Assembly: GCF_004216895.1 (NCBI RefSeq) | Contig: NZ_SGXE01000001.1 | Coordinates: 1,222,208-1,286,207, forward strand | DNA length: 64,000 bases | Source of the DNA: Aquimarina brevivitae | GTDB taxonomy: Bacteria > Bacteroidota > Bacteroidia > Flavobacteriales > Flavobacteriaceae | Direction of reading: 5' to 3' | In this document: piece by piece, positions 37,889-45,857 of the stretch | Layout of the letters: each line of letters starts with the position of its first letter | How positions within the stretch are numbered: position 1 is the stretch's first letter | The notes under the pieces: generated by a model | Told to the model about the DNA's origin: nothing | The model's input: only the letters and a program-made list of their open reading frames with translations | The model's database searches: none | Position numbers and translations under genes: made by a program

Positions 37889-39958
37889 ATGATAGCGGAA
37901 AAAACAGTATCTAAAGAGGTTTTACAACAAGCATATTCGTTATTGTCTACAGCAAAGGCGATGGCTGAATTGTATGAAGATAACTTCAAGGTAGTTTCAA
38001 AATATGTTCATGCTACTTCTCGCGGTCACGAGGCTATACAAATCGCAGCAGGTATGCAATTGTTACCTCAGGATTATGCATTTCCGTATTATAGGGATGA
38101 TGCGATGTTGCTGAGTGTAGGGATGAAACCTTATGATCTGATGTTACAACTATTGGCTAAAAAAGATGATCCTTTTTCCGGGGGAAGAACCTATTATTCA
38201 CATCCTAGCTTAAGAGATGAGGATAAACCAAAGATTCCGCATCAGTCTTCTGCAACGGGTATGCAGGCCATACCAGCAACAGGAGTAGCATTAGGGATGC
38301 AGTACAAAGAGCTAGTTGATATTCCGCATAGTCAAATTGAAGGCGATGAAATGCCGTTGGTATTATGCTCGCTAGGAGATGCATCGGTTACCGAAGGTGA
38401 GATTGCTGAAGCTTTTCAAATGGCGGCGCTTAAACAGTTACCAATATTATATTTAGTTCAGGATAATGGTTGGGATATATCAGCAAATGAAGCCGAAACC
38501 AGAGCGCAGAGCGCTTATGAATATGCTGCGGGATTCCACGGGTTGGAGGCTATATCTATAGATGGAGCCAATTTTATGGAAAGTTATACCGCTATACAAA
38601 AGGCTATTGAGACGATTCGCAAAGAACGTCGCCCTATTCTTGTTCATGCTAAGGTACCGTTGCTTAATCATCATACCTCTGGGGTTCGAATGGAATGGTA
38701 TCGAGACGATCTGGAGGAAGCAAGATCAAGAGATCCTTATCCAGTATTAAGAAAACAGCTATTGGAAAACGGTTTTTCTGAAAAAGAATTAGATGCAATT
38801 GATGCAGACATAAAATCAACAGTAGCAAAGGATTTGGAAGAAGCAATGAAAGCGGAAGATCCAACTCCTGAAGATTTATTTACACATGATTTTGCACCTA
38901 CTCCAATTACTGAGGAATCAGGTGAACGTGCTCCTGCGGATAAAGACGAAGTAGTTATGGTAGATTGTGCGCTATTTGCTGTTGAGGAGTTAATGAAGAA
39001 ACATAAAGAGTGCCTTCTTTATGGTCAGGATGTAGGAGGGCGTTTGGGAGGTGTATTTAGAGAGGCCGCAACACTAGCACAAAAATTTGGAGATGAACGC
39101 GTGTTTAATACACCAATCCAAGAGGCCTTTATTGTGGGTTCTACCGTTGGAATGTCTGCGGTTGGTTTAAAGCCAATAGTTGAGGTTCAGTTTGCGGATT
39201 ATATCTGGCCAGGACTCAATCAATTATTCACCGAGGTAAGCAGGTCTTGTTATTTATCCAATGGAAAATGGCCGGTATCTATGATCTTACGTGTACCAAT
39301 TGGAGCGTATGGAAGTGGTGGGCCTTATCACTCTTCTTCAGTAGAGTCTGTAGTTACTAACATAAGAGGTTTAAAAATTGCATATCCTAGTAATGGAGCG
39401 GATCTTAAAGGGCTTATGAAAGCAGCCTATTATGATCCTAATCCGGTGGTGATTTTTGAGCACAAAGGGTTGTATTGGTCCAAAGTAAAAGGAACTGAGA
39501 AGGCTAGGACCACGGAACCTGCGGAAGATTATGTATTACCATTTGGCAAAGCTAGTGTAGTACAGCGCATATGGCCTCAAGACGATAAAGAAACCATGTC
39601 TATTATCACGTATGGGATGGGAGTGCATTGGGCATTAAATGCTACAAAAGACTTAAAGGAGGTAGTAGAAGTTATTGATTTAAGAACCTTACATCCCCTA
39701 GATGAAGAGACGGTGATGGAATCAGTGAAAAAGACCAAAAAGTGTCTAGTTGTTACCGAAGAGCCTTCTGATAATTCATTTGCCAGGGCGCTGGCGAGTA
39801 AAATTCAGGAACAATGTTTCAGAGATTTAGATGCGCCTGTAATGACTATTGGTTCTGAAAATATGCCGGCTATTCCACTAAACAGTACATTAGAGCAGAC
39901 TATGATTCCGTCTACAGAAAAGGTTAAAAGAAAAATAGAGGAGTTATTAAGATACTAG
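37889..39958 (+). CDS. Branched-chain 2-oxo acid dehydrogenase E1, alpha-beta fusion
   Basis: 689 aa thiamine-diphosphate enzyme in which the alpha subunit (about 1-340) and beta subunit (about 350-689) are fused. The ThDP motif is in the alpha half, CSLGDASVTEGEIAEAF near residue 165 with a closing QDNGWDIS near 190. The beta half has LYGQDVGG near 375 and PIVEVQFADYIWPGLNQL near 430. The fused form is common in Bacteroidota from memory. A strong intrinsic terminator follows six bases after the stop. Confidence 0.93.
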   Translation: MIAEKTVSKEVLQQAYSLLSTAKAMAELYEDNFKVVSKYVHATSRGHEAIQIAAGMQLLPQDYAFPYYRDDAMLLSVGMKPYDLMLQLLAKKDDPFSGGRTYYSHPSLRDEDKPKIPHQSSATGMQAIPATGVALGMQYKELVDIPHSQIEGDEMPLVLCSLGDASVTEGEIAEAFQMAALKQLPILYLVQDNGWDISANEAETRAQSAYEYAAGFHGLEAISIDGANFMESYTAIQKAIETIRKERRPILVHAKVPLLNHHTSGVRMEWYRDDLEEARSRDPYPVLRKQLLENGFSEKELDAIDADIKSTVAKDLEEAMKAEDPTPEDLFTHDFAPTPITEESGERAPADKDEVVMVDCALFAVEELMKKHKECLLYGQDVGGRLGGVFREAATLAQKFGDERVFNTPIQEAFIVGSTVGMSAVGLKPIVEVQFADYIWPGLNQLFTEVSRSCYLSNGKWPVSMILRVPIGAYGSGGPYHSSSVESVVTNIRGLKIAYPSNGADLKGLMKAAYYDPNPVVIFEHKGLYWSKVKGTEKARTTEPAEDYVLPFGKASVVQRIWPQDDKETMSIITYGMGVHWALNATKDLKEVVEVIDLRTLHPLDEETVMESVKKTKKCLVVTEEPSDNSFARALASKIQEQCFRDLDAPVMTIGSENMPAIPLNSTLEQTMIPSTEKVKRKIEELLRY

Positions 39959-39963
39959 AAAAG

Positions 39964-39988
39964 GTGTCCTAATTTTAGGACACTTTTT
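39964..39988 (+). terminator. Intrinsic terminator of the branched-chain dehydrogenase operon
   Basis: GTGTCCTAA and TTAGGACAC pair perfectly with a two-base loop and are followed by a T-run. It ends the E2-aminotransferase-E1 transcript. Confidence 0.92.
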
Positions 39989-40153
39989 CTGTTGCTTCCG
40001 GGTTTTGAACATTTAATTCAACGGTATGCTCAATGCTCCGTTGATATGGTATACCATAGTTGATTAACTAGGTCAAGAGAATAAATTCTTTTTGGTAGTG
40101 ATTCTTCGGTAATTTCGAATGCGTTTAAACTATCTACAGTTACCAAATCCTTG

Positions 40154-40759
40154 TTAGTTATGCAACCCTATTGATACATGGCCATTAGCGGAAATATTAA
40201 AATATGTAGTTGAAATGATATCAAAACTTATTCCTAGCCTATTATCCGGTTCATAGTCTTTATTACTAAAAATGATTGATTCGTCTAACGTAGGGGAAGG
40301 AGTAGCAAGATCCAAAACGTTATCAGAAACAGCTTTTATAGAAAATGATGGTCTTCCTGTAAGATTTGTTGAATCTTTATTGATGATTTCTAGCGTCATA
40401 ACTTCAGAAGTCAGTTGCGCTCCGTCGTAAATTTCTGAATTTACAGGCTTGCTTGGTATAAAATTAGCTCTAGAAGCTAGACGATTAGGTTGATTATCTT
40501 TTAGAATTAATTGTACATTCCGATCAGATTTTATGATGTAGCTTCTTTGGAAATCCACACTAAAAGTATAAGTCATTTTTTTATGAGGATTATGGCCTCT
40601 ACTAGTGTAATCAAAAGAGTTTTTATAAAAAGTATTTAATTTTCCCAAATCAATCAATTGTGACACTACTAAAGGGCCAATAGAATTGTTTACATTATTA
40701 TTACATGAGCTATAAAGAAATAACAATAGAAAAAATAAGATTTTTGAAATCTGCTTCAT
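40154..40759 (-). CDS. Uncharacterised lipoprotein
   Basis: 201 aa with a lipoprotein signal peptide (hydrophobic stretch then SSCNNN at about residue 19). The mature part has no family I recognise; it is rich in Asn, Ser and Thr and probably beta-structured. It lies alone on the minus strand between the branched-chain dehydrogenase terminator and a Crp/Fnr-type regulator encoded 77 bp upstream in the same direction. No paralogue is visible in the window. Confidence 0.7.
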   Translation of the reverse strand: MKQISKILFFLLLFLYSSCNNNVNNSIGPLVVSQLIDLGKLNTFYKNSFDYTSRGHNPHKKMTYTFSVDFQRSYIIKSDRNVQLILKDNQPNRLASRANFIPSKPVNSEIYDGAQLTSEVMTLEIINKDSTNLTGRPSFSIKAVSDNVLDLATPSPTLDESIIFSNKDYEPDNRLGISFDIISTTYFNISANGHVSIGLHN

Positions 40760-40836
40760 GTAATTTAAAATTAATTACTAATGCTATATTGTTTTTAGCA
40801 ACTCTTTAGGATTCTATATGATGGAGTGTAATTAAA

Positions 40837-41454
40837 TCAGGTTTTTCTTGACTCTAATTCCTTACGTATTCTACTTAGTTGGGTGGAAGTTATATTGAGA
40901 TAGGAGGCTATATGATAGAGAGCGATTCGTTGTTCAATATCAGGATATTGTTGTAATAGAGAAAGGTATTTTTCGGTAGCATCTTTTGTAGCAAAAAGGA
41001 ATTCTTTGTCTTCCTTTTTAACAATCCAATTAATTTCTAAATACCTCAGATATGCTCTTTGAATATCAGGTATAGTTTCAGCAAGTCTCCTGAATTTTTT
41101 AAAATCTATTCCTACAAGCAACGTTTTTTCAATGGATTCGATGGTAACATTACTTGTGGTACCTTGGATTAAGGAAGAGGTGGCAGAGGGGAAATCATTT
41201 TCAAAAAGAAGATTTTTAGTATATCTTTTGCCACTTGCATCTGTATAATATATAATTACAGCGCCTTGATAAATAAAAAAAATATCTTTAGGCATTTGAC
41301 CTGCTTCAATAATGTATTGGTCTTTTTCAACGGAATAGAAGTTTAGTGATTTTTCAAACTGTGACCAGGATTCATTTGATATTTGAACCAATTCATTCAT
41401 TACAGTCTTTAGTCGCAAGACCATCGTCGATGTATCTCCTTGTATTTCCTTCAT
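40837..41454 (-). CDS. Crp/Fnr family transcriptional regulator
   Basis: 205 aa. A cyclic-nucleotide-binding-like beta-barrel spans about residues 25-125 (YIIEAGQMPKDIFFIYQGAVIIYY, NDFPSATSSLIQG), followed by a dimerisation helix and a C-terminal winged helix (HIASYLNITSTQLSRIRKEL). The cAMP-type phosphate-binding signature is not evident and no Fnr cysteines are seen, so the ligand is unknown. The protein follows the short Bacteroidota type. An in-frame ATG 33 bases downstream (VLRLK) is an alternative start. It lies 77 bp from the unknown lipoprotein gene, which may be a target. Confidence 0.87.
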   Translation of the reverse strand: MKEIQGDTSTMVLRLKTVMNELVQISNESWSQFEKSLNFYSVEKDQYIIEAGQMPKDIFFIYQGAVIIYYTDASGKRYTKNLLFENDFPSATSSLIQGTTSNVTIESIEKTLLVGIDFKKFRRLAETIPDIQRAYLRYLEINWIVKKEDKEFLFATKDATEKYLSLLQQYPDIEQRIALYHIASYLNITSTQLSRIRKELESRKT

Positions 41455-41718
41455 TGATATTGACTATTCTAATTACTGCACATTACTATCCTTCTTAAAT
41501 TTGATTATACCAAAATTTAGTTGGTTGATTTGGGGACGGTAAAGCTATTGAATGATATTTTTATAAAAAATTACATATGTTGATTTCATTTTTAAATTTA
41601 ATCTTTACGATATGTAGTATTTCTATCACAAAAACATCACAGATATTACTATAAAACCGTTAAAAAACATATATAATAGTTAATATACATGATTTAATTT
41701 AAAGGGTAACAAACAGTA

Positions 41719-41726
41719 TATCTTTT
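41719..41726 (+). promoter_or_regulatory. -7 box of the diverged small RNA copy
   Basis: TATCTTTT corresponds to the TATCTTTA boxes of the three array copies and lies the same short distance before the RNA. The -33 TTTG element is not conserved here. Confidence 0.5.
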
Positions 41727-41732
41727 CACTGA

Positions 41733-41861
41733 AAAGTTAAGTTAGCGCTTTCAGTATCCGAAGATGAAAGTTTAAAAAAATGTGAGTTTTAATTTAAGCG
41801 GAAGGCCCAAAAATTAAGATGATTTGTGTGAAGAAAAAAGAGTGCGAAAGCACTCTTTTTT
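41733..41861 (+). ncRNA. Small RNA family, diverged copy 4 (next to ssb)
   Basis: About 129 nt. Shares with the array copies the hairpin formed by CTTTCA and TGAAAG, the GTGAGTTTTAATTT region, the 3' motif GATGATTTGTGTGAAG and an intrinsic terminator, here GAGTGC-GAAA-GCACTC plus T-run. The terminator stem differs in sequence and length from the array copies but keeps the GAAA tetraloop. It ends 24 bases before the ssb stop codon and points towards it. The 270 bases between the Crp gene and this RNA hold nothing I recognise. Confidence 0.7.
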
Positions 41862-41884
41862 CTTACAAGTTATGAAGTATGATT

Positions 41885-42220
41885 TTATTTATTACTCAGC
41901 ATTAGCAACTCATTACATACTATCTCTGTAATATATCGTTTATTTCCTTCGTTATCGTCATAACTTCTTGAGGTTAGTTTTCCTTCAATAGCTACTTCTT
42001 GACCTTTGTTGACATACGTTTCAATTATATCAGCGGTTTTTCCCCAGGCAACGATATTATGCCATTGGGTGTCCTGAATCTTTTCTCCTTGTTTGTTGTA
42101 ATAGTAATCATTAGTGGCAATAGAAAATTTTGCCAATTTTTTTCCAGAATCTAAAGTAATTACTTCTGGATCTTGTCCTAAGTTTCCAATCAACTGTACT
42201 TTGTTTTTTAGCGTTTTCAT
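41885..42220 (-). CDS. ssb: Single-stranded DNA-binding protein, short form
   Basis: 111 aa OB-fold protein: NKVQLIGNLGQDPEV, then FSIATNDYYYNKQGEK and WHNIVAWGKTADIIETYVNKGQEVAIEGKLTSRSY-type sequence split over the middle of the fold. The usual acidic, Pro/Gly-rich C-terminal tail ending DDDIPF is absent, so it would lack the typical docking tip for replication partners. This suggests a second SSB with a specialised role, such as repair, recombination or DNA uptake, with the main ssb elsewhere. The upstream gap contains 10 bp repeats. Confidence 0.93.
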   Translation of the reverse strand: MKTLKNKVQLIGNLGQDPEVITLDSGKKLAKFSIATNDYYYNKQGEKIQDTQWHNIVAWGKTADIIETYVNKGQEVAIEGKLTSRSYDDNEGNKRYITEIVCNELLMLSNK

Positions 42221-42340
42221 AATTTTAATGTTAAGGTTAAACAGTTAATACTAATTGTCTGGCTGAGGTGAACTTCAACTCGACAGTGCAAACCTAGGGA
42301 CGGATTAAACAAACATTCGGTTAGGAGTCGTTTAATTTCG

Positions 42341-42380
42341 CTTGTAAACGATTGTAAACGTTTGTAATCTTTTGTTTGAT
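42341..42380. repeat. Tandem 10 bp repeats upstream of ssb
   Basis: Two near-identical 10-mers (CTTGTAAACG, ATTGTAAACG) are followed by two weaker ones (TTTGTAATCT, TTTGTTTGAT). The period is one DNA helical turn. They sit 120-160 bp before the ssb ATG in a 374 bp gap. Confidence 0.5.
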
Positions 42381-42428
42381 TGATTTTTAATTATTTAAAA
42401 ATAATTAGTATAACAAGGGTAGGGTAAA

Positions 42429-42436
42429 CAAATTTA
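42429..42436 (-). promoter_or_regulatory. -7 box candidate for ssb
   Basis: On the minus strand TAAATTTG matches TAnnTTTG. It would give a 5' leader of about 200 nt containing the 10 bp repeats. No -33 element is clear, so this is weak. The rest of the 374 bp gap, apart from the repeats and the murF terminator, is plain AT-rich sequence. Confidence 0.35.
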
Positions 42437-42554
42437 CATTCGTTTTACTTATGAGTTTGCCATTGCTTTGCAATTGGAATTAGAGTTTGTTAATAATCTG
42501 TAATTAATTCGGCAGCGTTTAAGGGACAAATAACTCTGTTATACCATACAGATT

Positions 42555-42592
42555 ATGAAAAGGGTGAAAGCGAAGTTGCGATGACCCTTTTT
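42555..42592 (-). terminator. Terminator after murF
   Basis: AAAAGGGT and ACCCTTTT pair across an 18-base loop just beyond the murF stop codon. Both strands could use it; on the minus strand it would end the murF transcript before ssb. Confidence 0.55.
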
Positions 42593-42594
42593 AC

Positions 42595-43875
42595 TTATGT
42601 AATAAGGTCTAAGATACGTTCTAATTTCATTCCTCTGGAGCCCTTGATCAAATTAGCATCTACTACCAAAGAGGTGTTCCAATCGCTTTTCAGGTCTTCG
42701 AATGTTCTATAGGTTTTGATTTTAGAACTGGTATGGGTTTTAAAGAAATTTTCTCCGATAAGTATGATGTTATGAATATTGGTTCCTTCTAAAAGATATA
42801 CAATATCTTGATGCTCTTTGTGCGCATCTTCTCCTAGTTCAAACATATCTCCTAGAAAAACGCTTTTGGTTGTAAAATTTAGGGCTACAAAATTTTGAAT
42901 AGCAGCTTGCATACTTGTAGGATTCGCATTATAAGCATCCATAATAATGGTAGCTTCTCCCTTTTGAATGATCTGAGATCGATTGTTTTCGGGTATATAA
43001 GATGCTATAGCCTCTTTTATGGTCTCATTTCCGATTTCAAAATAACGCCCTATAGCAATTGCAGCAGCAATATTACCGAAATTGTAGTCCCCGATAAGAT
43101 TACTTTGTATAGTGATATTATCATATTGAACGGAAACCATAGGGTTTACTTGTTGTAATATAACTTGAATATCTGCCTTACCGGATTCTTGAGAAAAAGT
43201 AAAACTATTTAAGTCTCCAGCTGCATTGGTAAGCTTTTCGTCGTCCTTATTTAAGAAAATCATTTTATGATGTTCTTTTAAGTGAACGTACATTTCTGTT
43301 TTTCCTTTCAATACACCTTCTATTCCTCCGAACCCTTCTAGATGTGCCTTACCTATATTGGTGATGTATCCATAGTCAGGAAGTGCGATATCGCATAAAA
43401 AAGCAATTTCTTTTTGATGATTAGCCCCCATTTCTACGATTCCAAATTCAGTACTACTGTCCATTCGCAGTAGGGTTAGTGTTACGCCGATATGATTATT
43501 TAAATTTCCTGAGGTTGCTATGGTAGTATATTTTTTGGAGAGAACGGCGTTGATAAGTTCTTTGGTTGTTGTTTTTCCATTACTTCCGGTTAAGGCGAGT
43601 ATAGGAATTCCTAAATAATGTCTATGAAACCTCGCTAAATCCTGAAGAGCGCATAAAACGTCTGGAACTACTATGGTTTTATCAGAAATATAGTATTTCT
43701 CGTCATCAATGATAGCGTAAGAGGCTCCGGACTCCAACGCTTGTGCGGCAAATTGATTTCCGTTGAAATTACTTCCCTTTAGTGCAAAAAATAGGGTGTT
43801 TTCCTTAATGTTCCTGGTATCGGTTGATACCCCATCGCTTTTTAAAAATAGTTGATGTAGTGCTGTGCTATTCAT
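42595..43875 (-). CDS. murF: UDP-N-acetylmuramoyl-tripeptide-D-alanyl-D-alanine ligase
   Basis: Adds D-Ala-D-Ala to the peptidoglycan precursor in the cytoplasm. 426 aa Mur ligase: N-terminal UDP-binding domain with SDGVSTDTRNI near residue 12, ATP-binding loop LTGSNGKTTTKELI near 97, the conserved NIGKAHLEGFGG near 172 and NYNFGNI-type DYNFGNIAAAIAIG near 267, then DAYNANPTSM near 310. Length is normal. Next to gldJ, separated by a strong terminator. I recall murF-gldJ-porU-porV as a conserved neighbourhood in Flavobacteriia. Confidence 0.96.
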   Translation of the reverse strand: MNSTALHQLFLKSDGVSTDTRNIKENTLFFALKGSNFNGNQFAAQALESGASYAIIDDEKYYISDKTIVVPDVLCALQDLARFHRHYLGIPILALTGSNGKTTTKELINAVLSKKYTTIATSGNLNNHIGVTLTLLRMDSSTEFGIVEMGANHQKEIAFLCDIALPDYGYITNIGKAHLEGFGGIEGVLKGKTEMYVHLKEHHKMIFLNKDDEKLTNAAGDLNSFTFSQESGKADIQVILQQVNPMVSVQYDNITIQSNLIGDYNFGNIAAAIAIGRYFEIGNETIKEAIASYIPENNRSQIIQKGEATIIMDAYNANPTSMQAAIQNFVALNFTTKSVFLGDMFELGEDAHKEHQDIVYLLEGTNIHNIILIGENFFKTHTSSKIKTYRTFEDLKSDWNTSLVVDANLIKGSRGMKLERILDLIT

Positions 43876-43898
43876 GTTGATACGGATAACATAAAAAA

Positions 43899-43925
43899 CC
43901 CTGAATGTTCTATTCAGGGCTTTTC
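43899..43925. terminator. Intrinsic terminator between gldJ and murF
   Basis: CCCTGAAT and ATTCAGGG pair perfectly around GTTCT, with A- and T-rich flanks on both sides. It ends the gldJ transcript before murF on the minus strand. Confidence 0.85.
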
Positions 43926-43966
43926 GATATATTCAAAATAATTTCTACTTTATTTTTGACTATAGA

Positions 43967-45643
43967 TTAATTAGGGCCTTTGTGCTTAGGTGTTTTCTTT
44001 TGTTTCGCCTTTTCTCCTACTCTAGACATTGCATTTCTAAATCCAATATAATCAGTCGCCATATCTTGAGGCATAAATCTTCGTTGTGCAGGGTCTAACC
44101 AATAGGCTCTGTCTTTCCAAGATCCACCTTTATAAACCCGTACATTATCATCAATAATCGTTGTTCTTGTACTGGTTTCGTCGTATCTACGATCTAATTT
44201 AGTGCTATCTTGAGCATCAACGGTTACACTATGAATAGGTGCATTGTACATTCTTTTTGAAGGATCTCCTTCAAAATCTTCATAGCCTAAGAAATTTCTC
44301 GAAGAGCTTTTGTCACCATCCCTAAAGTTACGGTTATCACTTTTCGTAAAGTTCGTTCTTAGATATGTTTCGTTTTCATCGATTGGAGTTTGTAAAATAC
44401 CTCCAGGTAATACACGTGCAACTATTTTACCATTACTTAATGTATCGTATACAATTGAATCTACAGTGGCAATTTTTACAGTTCCATCAGGATTGATGGC
44501 GTTTTTAGTATATACATTACCTCTGTAATAGTTAAAGTCATTGTATTCATCATCAATTATTGGTCTGTAGATATCAGCAACCCATTCTGCTACATTACCT
44601 GCCATATCATATAGACCATAATCGTTTGGATCGTATGATTTCACTGGAGCAGTAATATCCGCACCGTCATCACTCCATCCAGCAATTCCACCATAATCTC
44701 CATCACCCTGCTTGAAATTCGCTAATTGATCTCCTCTTGTTCTTCTTTTACCAGAACGTGTATATTTACCACTCCAAGGGTATTTTTTTCTACCTCTATA
44801 TATGTTGTAACTTCTTAATTCTACTAAACCAAGTGCAGCATATTCCCACTCTGCTTCAGTTGGAAGCCTGTACTTTGGTAATAGTAACCCATCCTTACGC
44901 TGAACATATAATTCAGTAGAGTCATTTCTTTTTGCATAATTTTGAGAAACTTTTCCTCCTCTGGTAGCATCATCATTACCTCCATAAGTTTGGCTAGGAG
45001 CGTTTAAATAAGTTTCAGTATCGAATGTGCTTTCTGCAGACACATCTTGGAAAGGAGCATTATCTCTAATGTAGCCTTCTTCTTCTAAAATTCTTTCGTT
45101 TACTCGGTTGGTTCTCCAATTACTAAATTCTACTGCCTGTATCCAGTTCACTCCTACGACAGGATAATCTGCATACGCTGGATGTCTTAAATAATTATTG
45201 GTCATCATCTCATTAAATCCAAGACGATTTCTCCAAACTAAAGTATCTGGTAGTGCACCGTAGTAAATGTTTCTATATTTTGGTTCTGTTGGAGGGTAAA
45301 CTGCCTTTAGCCAATCTAAATACTCTAAGTACATAATATTGGTTACCTCAGTTTCGTCCATGTAAAAGGATTGAACGTGTTGCTGGGTTGGAGTATTGTT
45401 CCAATCCCTCATTACATCATCTTGAACACGTCCCATAGTGAAGGTACCTCCTTCAATAAAAACTAGTCCAGGACCAGTCTCCTGTTCCTTATAATTTGTA
45501 TTAACTTGAAATCCTCCATCCTTGGAGTTGTATTTCCATCCTGTAGCTCTAGAACTGGTGCCATAATCGTTTTTATTACAGCTCATCAGTATAACACTGA
45601 TTGTCAGTACCAATAGCGACTTAGAAATAAACAATTTTCTCAT
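43967..45643 (-). CDS. gldJ: Gliding motility lipoprotein GldJ
   Basis: 558 aa lipoprotein (lipobox at ILMSCNKN, Cys22) of the gliding and type IX secretion machinery. It belongs to the formylglycine-generating-enzyme/sulfatase-modifying fold: FIEGGTFTMGRVQ near residue 68, DETEVTNIMYLEYLDWL near 95, YRLPTEAEWEYAALG near 257 and GLYDMAGNVAEWVADIY near 340. In Flavobacterium johnsoniae GldJ is needed for motility and for stability of other Gld proteins. The fold is thought to be structural rather than catalytic. Ends RVGEKAKQKKTPKHKGPN, a basic tail. Divergent from porU across 214 bp. Confidence 0.95.
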   Translation of the reverse strand: MRKLFISKSLLVLTISVILMSCNKNDYGTSSRATGWKYNSKDGGFQVNTNYKEQETGPGLVFIEGGTFTMGRVQDDVMRDWNNTPTQQHVQSFYMDETEVTNIMYLEYLDWLKAVYPPTEPKYRNIYYGALPDTLVWRNRLGFNEMMTNNYLRHPAYADYPVVGVNWIQAVEFSNWRTNRVNERILEEEGYIRDNAPFQDVSAESTFDTETYLNAPSQTYGGNDDATRGGKVSQNYAKRNDSTELYVQRKDGLLLPKYRLPTEAEWEYAALGLVELRSYNIYRGRKKYPWSGKYTRSGKRRTRGDQLANFKQGDGDYGGIAGWSDDGADITAPVKSYDPNDYGLYDMAGNVAEWVADIYRPIIDDEYNDFNYYRGNVYTKNAINPDGTVKIATVDSIVYDTLSNGKIVARVLPGGILQTPIDENETYLRTNFTKSDNRNFRDGDKSSSRNFLGYEDFEGDPSKRMYNAPIHSVTVDAQDSTKLDRRYDETSTRTTIIDDNVRVYKGGSWKDRAYWLDPAQRRFMPQDMATDYIGFRNAMSRVGEKAKQKKTPKHKGPN

Positions 45644-45793
45644 AATCTTAAGTTCGTTAAAGTAGAAATTAGGGCTTGCAATATAGCAATTAACGTTAAA
45701 TTTACCCCAAAAATTTTAAAATATTATTAAATATTAATTTTTTCAGTATTTGCAATAACTTTTGCTCTAACGCAAAATTCTTTAGTTTATTAT

Positions 45794-45801
45794 TATTTTT
45801 G
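45794..45801 (+). promoter_or_regulatory. -7 box candidate for porU
   Basis: TATTTTTG matches TAnnTTTG and lies about 57 bases before the porU ATG. A TTTG at 45761-45764 is slightly too far for a standard -33 element. On the opposite strand TACTTTTG (45819-45826) is a matching candidate for gldJ. Confidence 0.45.
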
Positions 45802-45857
45802 ATGAAAATCAATAATTGCAAAAGTACTAAAAAAGGTGTGAAACCCGTTATTTTTCT

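Noticed and set aside
42240..42310. Possible tRNA-like fold upstream of ssb
   Set aside because: No cloverleaf with a T-loop TTCRANNC could be drawn, and no acceptor stem is present.
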